A DNA stretch of 64,000 nt, taken from NCBI RefSeq assembly GCF_050947335.1, contig NW_027473596.1, forward strand, positions 1-64,000. The letters are read 5' to 3'. The translations under genes were made by a program, and so were the position numbers. Every line of letters starts with the position of its first letter. Position 1 is the stretch's first letter. The notes under the pieces were generated by a model. It saw nothing but the letters and a program-made list of their open reading frames with translations. It ran no database searches and had not been told where the DNA came from. Origin of the DNA: Megachile rotundata. Its lineage: Eukaryota; Arthropoda; Insecta; Hymenoptera; Megachilidae. Positions 17,401 through 34,927 of this stretch are shown one piece after another.

Positions 17401-20400
17401 ATACAATCACAATCATACAATCACAATCATACAATCACAATCATACAATCATAATCATACAATCACAATCATACAATCGCAATCATACAATCACACACAT
17501 ACAATCGTTATCATACCATCACAATCATACAATCACAATCATACAATCATAATCTTACAATTACAATAATACAATCACAATCATACAATCACAATCATAC
17601 AATCACAATCATACATTCACAATCATACAATCACAATCATACAATCGCAATCATACAATCGCAATCATACAATTACAATCTCCAAAATCCAATCTCCCAA
17701 ATACAATCATACAATCACAACCATACAATCACAATCATACAATCACAATCATACAATCACAGTCATACAATCACAATCATACAATCATAATCATACAATT
17801 ACAATCATACAATCACAATCATACAATCACAATCATACAATCGCAATCATACAATCACAATCATACAATCACAATCATACTATCACAATCATACAATCAC
17901 AATCATACAATCACAATCATACAATCACAGTCATACAATCACAATCACACAATCACAATCATACTATCACAATCATACAATCACAATCATACAATCACAA
18001 TCATACAATCTCAATCATACAATCGCAATCATACAATTACAATCTCCCAAATACAATCTCCCAAATACAATCATACAATCACAATCATACAATCACAATC
18101 ATACAATCACAATCATACAATCTCAATCATACTATCAGAATCATACAATCACAATCATACAATCACAATCATACAATCACAATCATACAATCACAGACAT
18201 ACAATCACAATCATACAATCACAATCATACATTCAAAATCATGCAATCACAATCATACAATCACAATCATGCAATCACAATCATACAACCATAATCATAC
18301 AATGACAATCATGCAATCACAATCTTACAATCACAATCATACTATCACAATCATATAATCACAATCATACATACAAAATCATGCAATCTCAATCATACAA
18401 TCGCAATCATGCAATCACAATCATACAATGATAATCATACAATGACAATCATACAATCACCATCATACAATCACAATCATACAACCACAATTAGACAATC
18501 ACAATCATACAGTCACAATCATACAATCACAGTCATACAATCACAGTCATACTATCACAATCATACTATCACAATCATACAATCACAATCATACAATCGC
18601 AATCATACAATCGCAATCATACAATCGCAATCATACAATCACAATCACGCAATCACAATCATACAATCACAATCATACAGTCACAATCATACAATCACAA
18701 TCATACAATCACAATCATACTATCGCAATCATACAATCACAATCATACCATCACAATCATACAATCACAACCATACTATCATAATCATACAATCACAATA
18801 ATACAATCATAATCATACAATCACAATCATACGATCGCAATCATACAATCGCAATCATACAATCACAATCATACAATCACAATCATACAATCGCAATCAT
18901 ACTATCGCAATCATACAATCACAATCATACCATCACAATCATACAATCACAATCATACAATCATAATCATACAATTACAATCATACTATCACAATCATAC
19001 AATCAAAATCATACAATCACAATCATACAATCACAATCATACAATCACAATCATACAATCACAATCATACAATCACAATCTTACAATCACAATCATATTA
19101 TCACAATCATACAATCACAATCATGCAATCACAATCATACAATCATAATCATACAATCATAGTCATACAATCACAATCGTACAATCACAATCGTACAATC
19201 ACATTCGCACAATCACAATTATACAATCACAGTCATACAATCACAATCATACAATCACAATCGTACTATCACAATCATACAATCACAATCATACAATCAC
19301 AATCATACAATCACAGTCATACAATCACAATCATACAATCACAATCATACAATCATAATCATACAATTACAATCATACAATCACAATCATACAATCACAA
19401 TCATACAATCACAATCACACAATCACAATCGTACAATCACAATCGTACAATCACAATCGTACAATCATAATCGTACAATCACAATCGTACAATCATAGTC
19501 ATACAATTACAATCATACAATCACAATCATACAATCACAATCATACAATTACAATCATACAATCACAATCATACAATCACAATCATACAATCACAATCAT
19601 ACAATCTCAATCATGCAATCGCAATCATGCAATCGCAATCATACAATTACAATCTCCCAAATACAATCATACAATCACAATCATACAATCACAATCATAC
19701 AATCACAATCATACTATCAGAATCATACAATCACAATCATACAATCACAGTCATACAATCACAGTCATACAATCACAATCATATTATCACAATCATACAA
19801 TCACAATCATGCAATCACAATCATACAATCATAATCATACAATCATAGTCATACAATCACAATCGTACAATCACAATCGTACAATCACAATCGTACAATC
19901 ATAATCGTACAATCACAATCGTACAATCATAGTCATACAATTACAATCATACAATCACAATCATACAATCATAATCATACAATGACAATCATACAATCAC
20001 AATCATACAATCACAGTCATACAATCATAGTCATACAATCACAATCGTACAATCACAATCGTACAATCACATTCGCACAATCACAATTATACAATCACAG
20101 TCATACAATCACAATCATACAATCACAATCGTACTATCACAATCATACAATCACAATCATACAGTCACAATCATACAATCACAATCATACAATCACAATC
20201 ATACAATCACAATCATACAATCGCAATCATACAATTACAATCTCCAAAATACAATCTCCCAAATACAATCATACAATCACAATCATACAATCACAATCAT
20301 ACAATCACAATCATACTATCACAATCATACAATCGCAATCACACAATCACAATCATACAACCACAATCATACAGTCACAATCATACAATCACAATCATAC

Positions 20401-23400
20401 AATCACAATCATACAATCGCAATCATACAATCACAATCATACAATCATAATCATACAATCACAATCATACGATCGCAATCATACAATCGCAATCATACCA
20501 TCACAATCATACAGTCACAACCATACAATCATAATCATACAATCACAATCATACAATCACAATCATACAATCATAATCATACAATCACAATCATACAATC
20601 GCAATCATACAATCACTCACATACAATCGTTATCATACCATCACAATCATACAATCACAATCATACAATCATAATCTTACAATTACAATAATACAATCAC
20701 AATCATACAATCACAATCATACAATCACAATCATACAATCACAATCATACAATCACAATCATTCCATCATAATCATACAATCACAGTCATACAATCACAA
20801 TCATACAATCACAATCATACAATCACAATCATACAATCACAATCATGCAATCACAATCATACAATCATAATCATACAATCATAATCATACAATCACAATC
20901 GTACAATCACAATCGTACAATCACATTCGCACAATCACAATCATACAATCACAGTCATACAATCACAATCATACAATCACAATCATACAATCACAATCAT
21001 ACAATCACAATCATACAATCATAATCATACAATGACAATCATACAATCACAATCATACAATCACAGTCATACAATCACAGTCATACAATCACAATCATAC
21101 TATCACAATCACACAATCACAATCATGCAATCACAATCATACAATCATAATCATACAATCATAATCATACAATCACAATCGTACAATCACATTCGCACAA
21201 TCACAATCATACAATCACAGTCATACAATCACAATCATACAATCACAATCATACTATCACAATCATACAATCACAATCATACAATCACAATCATACAATC
21301 ACAGTCATACAATCACAATCACACAATCACAATCATACTATCACAATCATACAATCACAATCATACAATCACAATCATACAATCTCAATCATACAATCGC
21401 AATCATACAATTACAATCTCCCAAATACAATCTCCCAAATACAATCATACAATCACAATCATACAATCACAATCATACAATCACAATCATACAATCTCAA
21501 TCATACTATCAGAATCATACAATCACAATCATACAATCACAATCATACAATCACAATCATACAATCACAGACATACAATCACAGTCATACAATCACAATC
21601 ATACATACAAAATCATGCAATCTCAATCATACAATCGCAATCATGCAATCACAATCATACAATGATAATCATACAATGACAATCATACAATCACCATCAT
21701 ACAATCACAATCATACAACCACAATCAGACAATCACAATCATACAGTCACAATCATACAATCACAGTCATACAATCACAGTCATACTATCACAATCATAC
21801 TATCACAATCATACAATCACAATCATACAATCGCAATCATACAATCGCAATCATACAATCGCAATCATACAATCACAATCGTACAATCACAATCATACAA
21901 TCACAATCATACTATCACAATTATACAATCCTAATCATACAATCACAATCATACAATCACAATCATACAATCACAGTCATACAATCACAATCGTACAATC
22001 ACAATCGTACAATCACAATCGCACAATCACAATCATACAATCACAGTCATACAATCACAATCATACAATCACAATCATACAATCACAATCATACAATCAT
22101 AATCATACAATTACAATCATACAATCACAATCATACAATCACAATCATACAATCGCAATCATACAATCACAATCATACAATCACAATCATACAATCACAA
22201 TCATACAATCGCAATCATACAATTACAATCTCCAAAATACAATCTCCCAAACACAATCATACAATCACAATCATACAATCACACTCATACAATCACAATC
22301 ATACTACCACAATCATACAATCCTAATCATACAATCACAATCATACAATCACAATCATACAATCATAATCATACAATCACAATCATACAATCGCAACCAT
22401 ACAATCATAATCATACAATCACAATCATACAATCACAATCATACAATCATAATCATACAATCACAATCATACAATCGCAATCATACAATCACACACATAC
22501 AATCGTTATCATACCATCACAATCATACAATCACAATCATACAATCATAATCTTACAATTACAATAATACAATCACAATCATACAATCACAATCATACAA
22601 TCACAATCATACAATCACAATCATACAATCACAATCATACAATCGCAATCATACAATCGCAATCATACAATTACAATCTCCAAAATCCAATCTCCCAAAT
22701 ACAATCATACAATCACAACCATACAATCACAATCATACAATCACAATCATACAATCACAGTCATACAATCACAATCATACAATCATAATCATACAATTAC
22801 AATCATACAATCACAATCATACAATCACAATCATACAATCGCAATCATACAATCACAATCATACAATCACAATCATACTATCACAATCATACAATCACAA
22901 TCATACAATCACAATCATACAATCACAGTCATACAATCACAATCACACAATCACAATCATACTATCACAATCATACAATCACAATCATACAATCACAATC
23001 ATACAATCTCAATCATACAATCGCAATCATACAATTACAATCTCCCAAATACAATCTCCCAAATACAATCATACAATCACAATCATACAATCACAATCAT
23101 ACAATCGCAATCATACAATCTCAATCATACTATCAGAATCATACAATCACAATCATACAATCACAATCATACAATCACAATCATACAATCACAGACATAC
23201 AATCACAATCATACAATCACAATCATACATTCAAAATCATGCAATCACAATCATACAATCACAATCATGCAATCACAATCATACAACCATAATCATACAA
23301 TGACAATCATGCAATCACAATCTTACAATCACAATCATACTATCACAATCATATAATCACAATCATACATACAAAATCATGCAATCTCAATCATACAATC

Positions 23401-26400
23401 GCAATCATGCAATCACAATCATACAATGATAATCATACAATGACAATCATACAATCACCATCATACAATCACAATCATACAACCACAATCAGACAATCAC
23501 AATCATACAGTCACAATCATACAATCACAGTCATACAATCACAGTCATACTATCACAATCATACTATCACAATCATACAATCACAATCATACAATCGCAA
23601 TCATACAATCGCAATCATACAATCGCAATCATACAATCACAATCACGCAATCACAATCATACAATCACAATCATACAGTCACAATCATACAATCACAATC
23701 ATACAATCACAATCATACTATCGCAATCATACAATCACAATCATACCATCACAATCATACAATCACAACCATACTATCATAATCATACAATCACAATAAT
23801 ACAATCATAATCATACAATCACAATCATACAATCGCAATCATACAATCGCAATCATACAATCACAATCATACAATCCCAATCATACAATCGCAATCATAC
23901 TATCGCAATCATACAATCACAATCATACCATCACAATCATACAATCACAATCATACAATCATAATCATACAATTACAATCATACTATCACAATCATACAA
24001 TCAAAATCATACAATCACAATCATACAATCACAATCATACAATCACAATCATACAATCACAATCATACAATCACAATCTTACAATCACAATCATACTATC
24101 ACAATCATACGATCACAATCATACAATCACAATCATACAATCACAATCATACAATCTCAATCATACAATCGCAATCATACAATTACAATCTCCCAAATAC
24201 AATCATACAATCACAATCATACAATCACAATCATACTATCAGAATCATACAATCACAATCATACAATCACAGTCATACAATCACAGTCATACAATCACAA
24301 TCATATTATCACAATCATACAATCACAATCATGCAATCACAATCATACAATCATAATCATACAATCATAGTCATACAATCACAATCGTACAATCACAATC
24401 GTACAATCACATTCGCGCAATCACAATTATACAATCACAGTCATACAATCACAATCATACAATCACAATCGTACTATCACAATCATACAATCACAATCAT
24501 ACAATCACAATCATACAATCACAGTCATACAATCACAATCATACAATCACAATCATACAATCACAATCATACAATTACAATCATACAATCACAATCATAC
24601 AATCACAATCATACAATCACAATCATACAATCACAATCGTACAATCACAATCGTACAATCACAATCGTACAATCATAATCGTACAATCACAATCGTACAA
24701 TCATAGTCATACAATTACAATCATACAATCACAATCATACAATCACAATCATACAATCACAATCATACAATCACAATCATACAATCACAATCATACAATC
24801 ACAATCATACAATCACAATCATACAATCACAATCATACAATCACAATCATACAATCACAATCATACAATCGCAATCATACAATTACAATCTCCAAAATAC
24901 AATCTCCCAAATACAATCATACAATCACAATCATACAATCACAATCATACAATCACAATCATACTATCACAATCATACAATCGCAATCACACAATCACAA
25001 TCATACAATCGCAATCATACAGTCACAATCATACAATCACAATCATACAATCACAATCATACAATCGCAATCATACAATCACAATCATACAATCATAATC
25101 ATACAATCACAATCATACGATCGCAATCATACAATCGCAATCATACCATCACAATCATACAGTCCCAACCATACAATCATAATCATACAATCACAATCAT
25201 ACAATCACAATCATACAATCATAATCATACAATCACAATCATACAATCACAATCATACAATCATAATCATACAATCACAATCATACAATCGCAATCATAC
25301 AATCACACACATACAATCGTTATCATACCATCACAATCATACAATCACAATCATACAATCATAATCTTACAATTACAATAATACAATCACAATCATACAA
25401 TCACAATCATACAATCACAATCATACATTCACAATCATACAATCACAATCATACAATCGCAATCATACAATCGCAATCATACAATTACAATCTCCAAAAT
25501 CCAATCTCCCAAATACAATCATACAATCACAACCATACAATCACAATCATACAATCACAATCATACAATCACAGTCATACAATCACAATCATACAATCAT
25601 AATCATACAATTACAATCATACAATCACAATCATACAATCACAATCATACAATCGCAATCATACAATCACAATCACACAATCACAATCATACTATCACAA
25701 TCATACAATCACAATCATACAATCACAATCATACAATCTCAATCATACAATCGCAATCATACAATTACAATCTCCCAAATACAATCTCCCAAATACAATC
25801 ATACAATCACAATCATACAATCACAATCATACAATCACAATCATACAATCTCAATCATACTATCAGAATCATACAATCACAATCATACAATCACAATCAT
25901 ACAATCACAGACATACAATCACAATCATACAATCACAATCATACATTCAAAATCATGCAATCACAATCATACAATCACAATCATGCAATCACAATCATAC
26001 AACCATAATCATACAATGACAATCATGCAATCACAATCTTACAATCACAATCATACTATCACAATCATATAATCACAATCATACATACAAAATCATGCAA
26101 TCTCAATCATACAATCGCAATCATGCAATCACAATCATACAATGATAATCATACAATGACAATCATACAATCACCATCATACAATCACAATCATACAACC
26201 ACAATCAGACAATCACAATCATACAGTCACAATCATACAATCACAATCAGACAATCACAATCATACAGTCACAATCATACAATCGCAATCATACAATTAC
26301 AATCTCCAAAATACAATCTCCCAAACACAGTCATACAATAACAGTCATACTATCACAATCATACTATCACAATAATACAATCACAATCATACAATCATAA

Positions 26401-26574
26401 TCATACAATTACAATCATACTATCACAATCATACAATCAAAATCATACAATCACAATCATACAATCACAATCATACAATCACAATCATACAATCACAATC
26501 ATACAATCACAATCATACAATCACAGTCTTACAATCACAATCATACTATCACAATCATACGATCACAATCATAC
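14459..26574. repeat. Mosaic of shorter, rearranged HOR modules
   Basis: Marker blocks begin at 15150, 16354 (short form), 17054, 17670, 18034, 19644 (short), 20232, 21408, 22220, 22668, 23032, 24180 (short), 24880, 25482, 25762 and 26294. The TGA-containing anchor module starts near 15553, 18409, 21643, 23407 and 26123, at spacings of 2,856, 3,234, 1,764 and 2,716 bp, all whole numbers of 14-bp units. The modules are those used in the regular 4.8-kb HORs after 39 kb, but their order and spacing vary. The interval between the AAAATCC block and the next block is 364 bp at 17670 and 22668 but 280 bp at 25482, a loss of six units. Unit-start phase is constant throughout. No gene is seen. Confidence 0.8.
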
Positions 26575-28277
26575 AATCACAATCATACAATCACAATCAT
26601 ACAATCTCAATCATACAATCGCAATCATACAATTACAATCTCCCAAATACAATCATACAATCACAATCATACAATCACAATCATACTATCAGAATCATAC
26701 AATCACAATCATACAATCACAGTCATACAATCACAGTCATACAATCACAATCATATTATCGCAATCATACAATCACAATCATGCAATCACAATCATACAA
26801 TCATAATCATACAATCATAGTCATACAATCACAATCGTACAATCACAATCGTACAATCACATTCGCACAATCACAATTATACAATCACAGTCATGCAATC
26901 ACAATCATACAATCACAATCGTACTATCACAATCATACAATCACAATCATACAATCACATTCATACAATCACAGTCATACAATCACAATCATACAATCAC
27001 AATCATACAATCATAATCATACAATTACAATCATACAATCACAATCATACAATCACAATCATACAATCACAATCGTACAATCACAATCATACAATCACAA
27101 TCGTACAATCACAATCGTACAATCATAATCGTACAATCACAATCGTACAATCATAGTCATACAATTACAATCATACAATCACAATCACGCAATCACAATC
27201 ATACAATCACAATCATACAATCACAATCATACAATCACAATCATACAATCACCATCATACAATCACAATCATACAACCACAATCATACAACCACAATCAG
27301 ACAATCACAATCATACAATCACAATCATACAATCACAGTCATACAATCACAGTCATACTATCACAATCATACTATCACAATCATACAATCACAATCATAC
27401 AATCACAATCATACAATCACAATCATACAATCACAATCGTACAATCACAATCATACAATCACAATCATACTATCACAATCATACTATCACAATCATACAA
27501 TCCTAATCATACAATCACAATCATACAATCACAATCATACAATCACAGTCATACAATCACAATCTTACAATCACAATCATACTATCACAATCATACAATC
27601 ATAATCATACAATCACAATCGTAAAATCACAATCGTACAATCACAATCGTACAATCACAATCGCACAATCACAATCATACAATCACAGTCATACAATCAC
27701 AATCATACAATCACAATCATACAATCACAATCATACAATCATAATCATACAATTACAATCATACAATCACAATCATACAATCACAATCATACAATCGCAA
27801 TCATACAATCACAATCATACAATCACAATCATACAATCACAATCATACAATCGCAATCATACAATTACAATCTCCAAAATACAATCTCCCAAACACAATC
27901 ATACAATCACAATCATACAATCACACTCATACAATCACAATCATACTACCACAATCATACAATCCTAATCATACAATCACAATCATACAATCACAATCAT
28001 ACAATCATAATCGTACAATCACAGTCATACCATCGCAACCATACAATCATAATCATACAATCACAATCATACAATCACAATCATACAATCATAATCATAC
28101 AATCACAATCATACAATCGCAATCATACAATCACACACATACAATCGTTATCATACCATCACAATCATACAATCACAGTCATACAATCACAATCATACAA
28201 TCACAATCATACAATCATAATCATACAATTACAATCATACAATCACAATCATACAATCACAATCATACAATCACAAT

Positions 28278-28363
28278 CGTACAATCACAATCGTACAATC
28301 ACAATCGTACAATCACAATCGTACAATCACAATCGTACAATCATAATCGTACAATCACAATCG
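28278..28363. repeat. Seven CpGs phased at exactly 14 bp
   Basis: Seven consecutive units carry the TCGTAC variant, placing CpG at 28278, 28292 and so on to 28362. Matching seven-CpG runs lie at 31412-31497, 33288-33373, 38410-38495 and 39026-39111. The sixth unit of each run also carries CATAATC. Shorter runs occur in other modules. They are the densest CpG sites of an otherwise CpG-poor array and also create GTAC (RsaI) sites. Confidence 0.85.
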
Positions 28364-28799
28364 TACAATCATGATCATACAATTACAATCATACAATCAC
28401 AATCATACAATCACAATCATACAATCACAATCATACAATCACAATCATACAATCACAATCATACAATCACAATCATACAATCGCAATCATACAATCGCAA
28501 TCATACAATCGCAATCATACAATCGCAATCATACAATCGCAATCATACAATTACAATCTCCAAAATACAATCTCCCAAATACAATCATACAATCACAATC
28601 ATACAATCACAATCATACAATCACAATCATACAATCACAGTCATACAATCACAATCATACTATCACAATCATACAATCGCAATCAGACAATCACAATCAT
28701 ACAACCACAATCATACAGTCACAATCATACAATCACAATCATACAATCACAATCATACAATCACAATCATACAATCACAATCATACAATCGCAATCATA

Positions 28800-30507
28800 C
28801 AATCACAATCGTACAATCATAATCATACAATCACAATCATACGATCGCAATCATACAATCGCAATCATACCATCACAATCATACAGTCACAACCATACAA
28901 TCATAATCATACAATCACAATCATACAATCACAATCATACAATCATAATCATACAATCACAATCATACAATCGCAATCATACAATCACACACATACAATC
29001 GTTATCATACCATCACAATCATACAATCACAATCATACAATCATAATCTTACAATTACAATCATACAATCACAATCATACAATCACAATCATGCAATCAC
29101 AATCATGCAATCACAATCATACAATCATAATCGTACAATCACAATCGTACAATCACAATCGTACAATCACAATCGTACAATCACATTCGCACAATCACAA
29201 TCATACAATCACAGTCATACAATCACAATCATACAATCACAGTCATACAATCACAATCATACAATCACAATCATACATACAAAATCATGCAATCTCAATC
29301 ATACAGTCACAATCATGCAATCACAATCATACAATCATAATCATAAAATGACAATCATACAATCACAATCACGCAATCACAACCATACAATCACAATCAT
29401 ACAATCGCAATCATACAATCACAATCACGTAATCACAATCATACAATCCTAATCATACAATCACAATCATACAATCACAATCATACAATCACAGTCATAC
29501 CATTACAATCATACAATCACAATCATACAATCACAATCATACAATCACAATCATACAATCACAATCATACAATCACAATCATACAATCACAATCATACAA
29601 TCACAATCATACAATCACAATCATACAATCACAATCATACAATCGCAATCATACAATCACAATCGTACAATCATAATCATACAATCACAATCATACGATC
29701 GCAATCATACAATCGCAATCATACCATCACAATCATACAGTCACAACCATACAATCATAATCATACAATCACAATCATACAATCACAATCATACAATCAT
29801 AATCATACAATCACAATCATACAATCGCAATCATACAATCACACACATACAATCGTTATCATACCATCACAATCATACAATCACAATCATACAATCATAA
29901 TCTTACAATTACAATCATACAATCACAATCATACAATCACAATCATGCAATCACAATCATGCAATCACAATCATACAATCATAATCGTACAATCACAATC
30001 GTACAATCACAATCGTACAATCACAATCGTACAATCACATTCGCACAATCACAATCATACAATCACAGTCATACAATCACAATCATACAATCACAGTCAT
30101 ACAATCACAATCATACAATCACAATCATACATACAAAATCATGCAATCTCAATCATACAGTCACAATCATGCAATCACAATCATACAATCATAATCATAA
30201 AATGACAATCATACAATCACAATCACGCAATCACAACCATACAATCACAATCATACAATCGCAATCATACAATCACAATCACGTAATCACAATCATACAA
30301 TCCTAATCATACAATCACAATCATACAATCACAATCATACAATCACAGTCATACCATTACAATCATACAATCACAATCATACAATCACAATCATACAATC
30401 ACAATCATACAATCACAATCATACAATCACAATCATACAATCACAATCATACAATCACAATCATACAATCACAATCATACAATCACAATCATACAATCGC
30501 AATCATA
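28800..30507. repeat. 854-bp tandem duplication (61 monomers)
   Basis: The sequence from about 28,800 to 29,653 is repeated from about 29,654 to 30,507 at a shift of exactly 854 bp. The CGATCG site (28842, 29696), the doubled CATGCAATC units (near 29090, 29944) and the CATACATACAAAATC variant (near 29273, 30127) all obey this shift. The copies diverge where the second runs into the TCTCCG block at 30508. Edges are uncertain by some tens of bases because plain monomers are interchangeable. Confidence 0.88.
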
Positions 30508-30633
30508 CAATTACAATCTCCGAAATACAATCTCCCAAATACAATCATACAATCACAATCATACAATCACAATCATACAATCACAATCATACAACCACAA
30601 TCATACTATCACAATCATAAAATCCTAATCATA

Positions 30634-30646
30634 CAATCACAACATA
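30634..30646. repeat. 13-bp monomer (1-bp deletion)
   Basis: The unit reads CAATCACAACATA. It is the first of a pair (the second is at 30731) that shifts unit-start phase from 2 to 0 (modulo 14). The counterpart is at 34818. Confidence 0.85.
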
Positions 30647-30730
30647 CAATCACAATCATACAATCACAATCATACTATCACAATCATACTATCACAATCA
30701 TACTATCACAATCATATAATCCTAATCATA

Positions 30731-30743
30731 CAATTACAACATA
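30731..30743. repeat. 13-bp monomer (1-bp deletion)
   Basis: The unit reads CAATTACAACATA, the same as at 9775 and 34915. It follows three successive TACTATC units and a TATAATCC unit, a combination also present before 34915. Confidence 0.85.
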
Positions 30744-33700
30744 CAATCACAATCATACAATCACAGTCATACAATCACAATCATACAATCACAATCATAG
30801 AATCAGAATCATACAATCGCAATCATACAATCGCAATCACACAATCACAATCATACAATCACAATCACGCAATCACAATCATACAACCACAATCATACAG
30901 TCACAATCATACAATCACAATCATACAATCACAATCATACAATCACAATCATACAATCGCAATCATACAATCACAATCATACAATCATATTCATACAATC
31001 ACAATCATACGATCGCAATCATACAATCGCAATCATACCATCACAATCATACAGTCACAACCATACAATCACAATCATACAATCACAATCATACAATCAC
31101 AATCATACAATCACAATCATACAATCGCAATCATACAATCACACACATACAATCGTTATCATACCATCACAATCATACAATCACAATCATACAATCATAA
31201 TCTTACAATTACAATCATACAATCACAATCATACAATCACAATCATACAATCGCAATCATACAATCACACACATACAATCGTTATCATACCATCACAATC
31301 ATACAATCACAGTCATACAATCACAATCATACAATCACAATCATACAATCATAATCATACAATTACAATCATACAATCACAATCATACAATCACAATCAT
31401 ACAATCACAATCGTACAATCACAATCGTACAATCACAATCGTACAATCACAATCGTACAATCACAATCGTACAATCATAATCGTACAATCACAATCGTAC
31501 AATCATAATCATACAATTACAATCATACAATCACAATCATACAATCACAATCATACAATCACAATCATACAATCACAATCATACAATCACAATCATACAA
31601 TCACAATCATACAATCTCAATCATACAATCGCAATCATACAATTACAATCTCCCAAATACAATCATACAATCACAATCATACAATCACAATCATACTATC
31701 AGAATCATACAATCACAATCATACAATCACAGTCATACAATCACAGTCATACAATCACAATCATATTATCACAATCATACAATCACAATCATGCAATCAC
31801 AATCATACAATCATAATCATACAATCATAGTCATACAATCACAATCGTACAATCACAATCGTACAATCACATTCGCACAATCACAATTATACAATCACAG
31901 TCATGCAATCACAATCATACAATCACAATCGTACTATCACAATCATACAATCACAATCATACAATCACATTCATACAATCACAGTCATACAATCACAATC
32001 ATACAATCACAATCATACAATCATAATCATACAATTACAATCATACAATCACAATCATACAATCACAATCATACAATCACAATCGTACAATCACAATCAT
32101 ACAATCACAATCGTACAATCACAATCGTACAATCATAATCGTACAATCACAATCGTACAATCATAGTCATACAATTACAATCATACAATCACAATCACGC
32201 AATCACAATCATACAATCACAATCATACAATCACAATCATACAATCACAATCATACAATCACCATCATACAATCACAATCATACAACCACAATCATACAA
32301 CCACAATCAGACAATCACAATCATACAATCACAATCATACAATCACAGTCATACAATCACAGTCATACTATCACAATCATACTATCACAATCATACAATC
32401 ACAATCATACAATCACAATCATACAATCACAATCATACAATCACAATCGTACAATCACAATCATACAATCACAATCATACTATCACAATCATACTATCAC
32501 AATCATACAATCCTAATCATACAATCACAATCATACAATCACAATCATACAATCACAGTCATACAATCACAATCTTACAATCACAATCATACTATCACAA
32601 TCATACAATCATAATCATACAATCACAATCGTAAAATCACAATCGTACAATCACAATCGTACAATCACAATCGCACAATCACAATCATACAATCACAGTC
32701 ATACAATCACAATCATACAATCACAATCATACAATCACAATCATACAATCATAATCATACAATTACAATCATACAATCACAATCATACAATCACAATCAT
32801 ACAATCGCAATCATACAATCACAATCATACAATCACAATCATACAATCACAATCATACAATCGCAATCATACAATTACAATCTCCAAAATACAATCTCCC
32901 AAACACAATCATACAATCACAATCATACAATCACACTCATACAATCACAATCATACTACCACAATCATACAATCCTAATCATACAATCACAATCATACAA
33001 TCACAATCATACAATCATAATCGTACAATCACAGTCATACCATCGCAACCATACAATCATAATCATACAATCACAATCATACAATCACAATCATACAATC
33101 ATAATCATACAATCACAATCATACAATCGCAATCATACAATCACACACATACAATCGTTATCATACCATCACAATCATACAATCACAGTCATACAATCAC
33201 AATCATACAATCACAATCATACAATCATAATCATACAATTACAATCATACAATCACAATCATACAATCACAATCATACAATCACAATCGTACAATCACAA
33301 TCGTACAATCACAATCGTACAATCACAATCGTACAATCACAATCGTACAATCATAATCGTACAATCACAATCGTACAATCATAATCATACAATTACAATC
33401 ATACAATCACAATCATACAATCACAATCATACAATCACAATCATACAATCACAATCATACAATCACAATCATACAATCACAATCATACAATCGCAATCAT
33501 ACAATCGCAATCATACAATCGCAATCATACAATCGCAATCATACAATCGCAATCATACAATTACAATCTCCAAAATACAATCTCCCAAATACAATCATAC
33601 AATCACAATCATACAATCACAATCATACAATCACAATCATACAATCACAGTCATACAATCACAATCATACTATCACAATCATACAATCGCAATCAGACAA

Positions 33701-34817
33701 TCACAATCATACAACCACAATCATACAGTCACAATCATACAATCACAATCATACAATCACAATCATACAATCACAATCATACAATCACAATCATACAATC
33801 GCAATCATACAATCACAATCGTACAATCATAATCATACAATCACAATCATACGATCGCAATCATACAATCGCAATCATACCATCACAATCATACAGTCAC
33901 AACCATACAATCATAATCATACAATCACAATCATACAATCACAATCATACAATCATAATCATACAATCACAATCATACAATCGCAATCATACAATCACAC
34001 ACATACAATCGTTATCATACCATCACAATCATACAATCACAATCATACAATCATAATCTTACAATTACAATAATACAATCACAATCATACAATCACAATC
34101 ATACAATCACAATCATACAATCACAATCATGCAATCACAATCATGCAATCACAATCATACAATCATAATCGTACAATCACAATCGTACAATCACAATCGT
34201 ACAATCACAATCGTACAATCACATTCGCACAATCACAATCATACAATCACAGTCATACAATCACAATCATACAATCACAGTCATACAATCACAATCATAC
34301 AATCACAATCATACATACAAAATCATGCAATCTCAATCATACAGTCACAATCATGCAATCACAATCATACAATCATAATCATAAAATGACAATCATACAA
34401 TCACAATCACGCAATCACAACCATACAATCACAATCATACAATCGCAATCATACAATCACAATCACGTAATCACAATCATACAATCCTAATCATACAATC
34501 ACAATCATACAATCACAATCATACAATCACAGTCATACCATTACAATCATACAATCACAATCATACAATCACAATCATACAATCACAATCATACAATCAC
34601 AATCATACAATCACAATCATACAATCACAATCATACAATCACAATCATACAATCACAATCATACAATCACAATCATACAATCGCAATCATACAATTACAA
34701 TCTCCGAAATACAATCTCCCAAATACAATCATACAATCACAATCATACAATCACAATCATACAATCACAATCATACAACCACAATCATACTATCACAATC
34801 ATAAAATCCTAATCATA

Positions 34818-34830
34818 CAATCACAACATA
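34818..34830. repeat. 13-bp monomer (1-bp deletion)
   Basis: The unit reads CAATCACAACATA and is the counterpart of the unit at 30634, 4,184 bp earlier. With its partner at 34915 it moves unit-start phase from 0 to 12 (modulo 14). Confidence 0.85.
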
Positions 34831-34914
34831 CAATCACAATCATACAATCACAATCATACTATCACAATCATACTATCACAATCATACTATCACAATCATA
34901 TAATCCTAATCATA

Positions 34915-34927
34915 CAATTACAACATA
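34915..34927. repeat. 13-bp monomer, last register break in the window
   Basis: The unit reads CAATTACAACATA. After it, every marker block tested from 35684 to 63824 has its start at phase 12 (modulo 14), so no net register change happens over the remaining 29 kb. Confidence 0.85.

Larger units (their letters stand above)
26575..31250. repeat. HOR copy A of the ~5,010-bp pair, with 854-bp duplication
   Basis: Blocks at 26630 (short), 27862 and 28548 recur exactly 5,010 bp later at 31640, 32872 and 33558. The offset equals 358 units minus 2 bp, explained by two 13-bp units inside. A 61-unit segment is tandemly duplicated here: CGATCG sites at 28842 and 29696 and their surroundings repeat at 854 bp. 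The TCTCCG block is at 30508. The other copy carries this segment once. No gene is seen. Confidence 0.85.
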
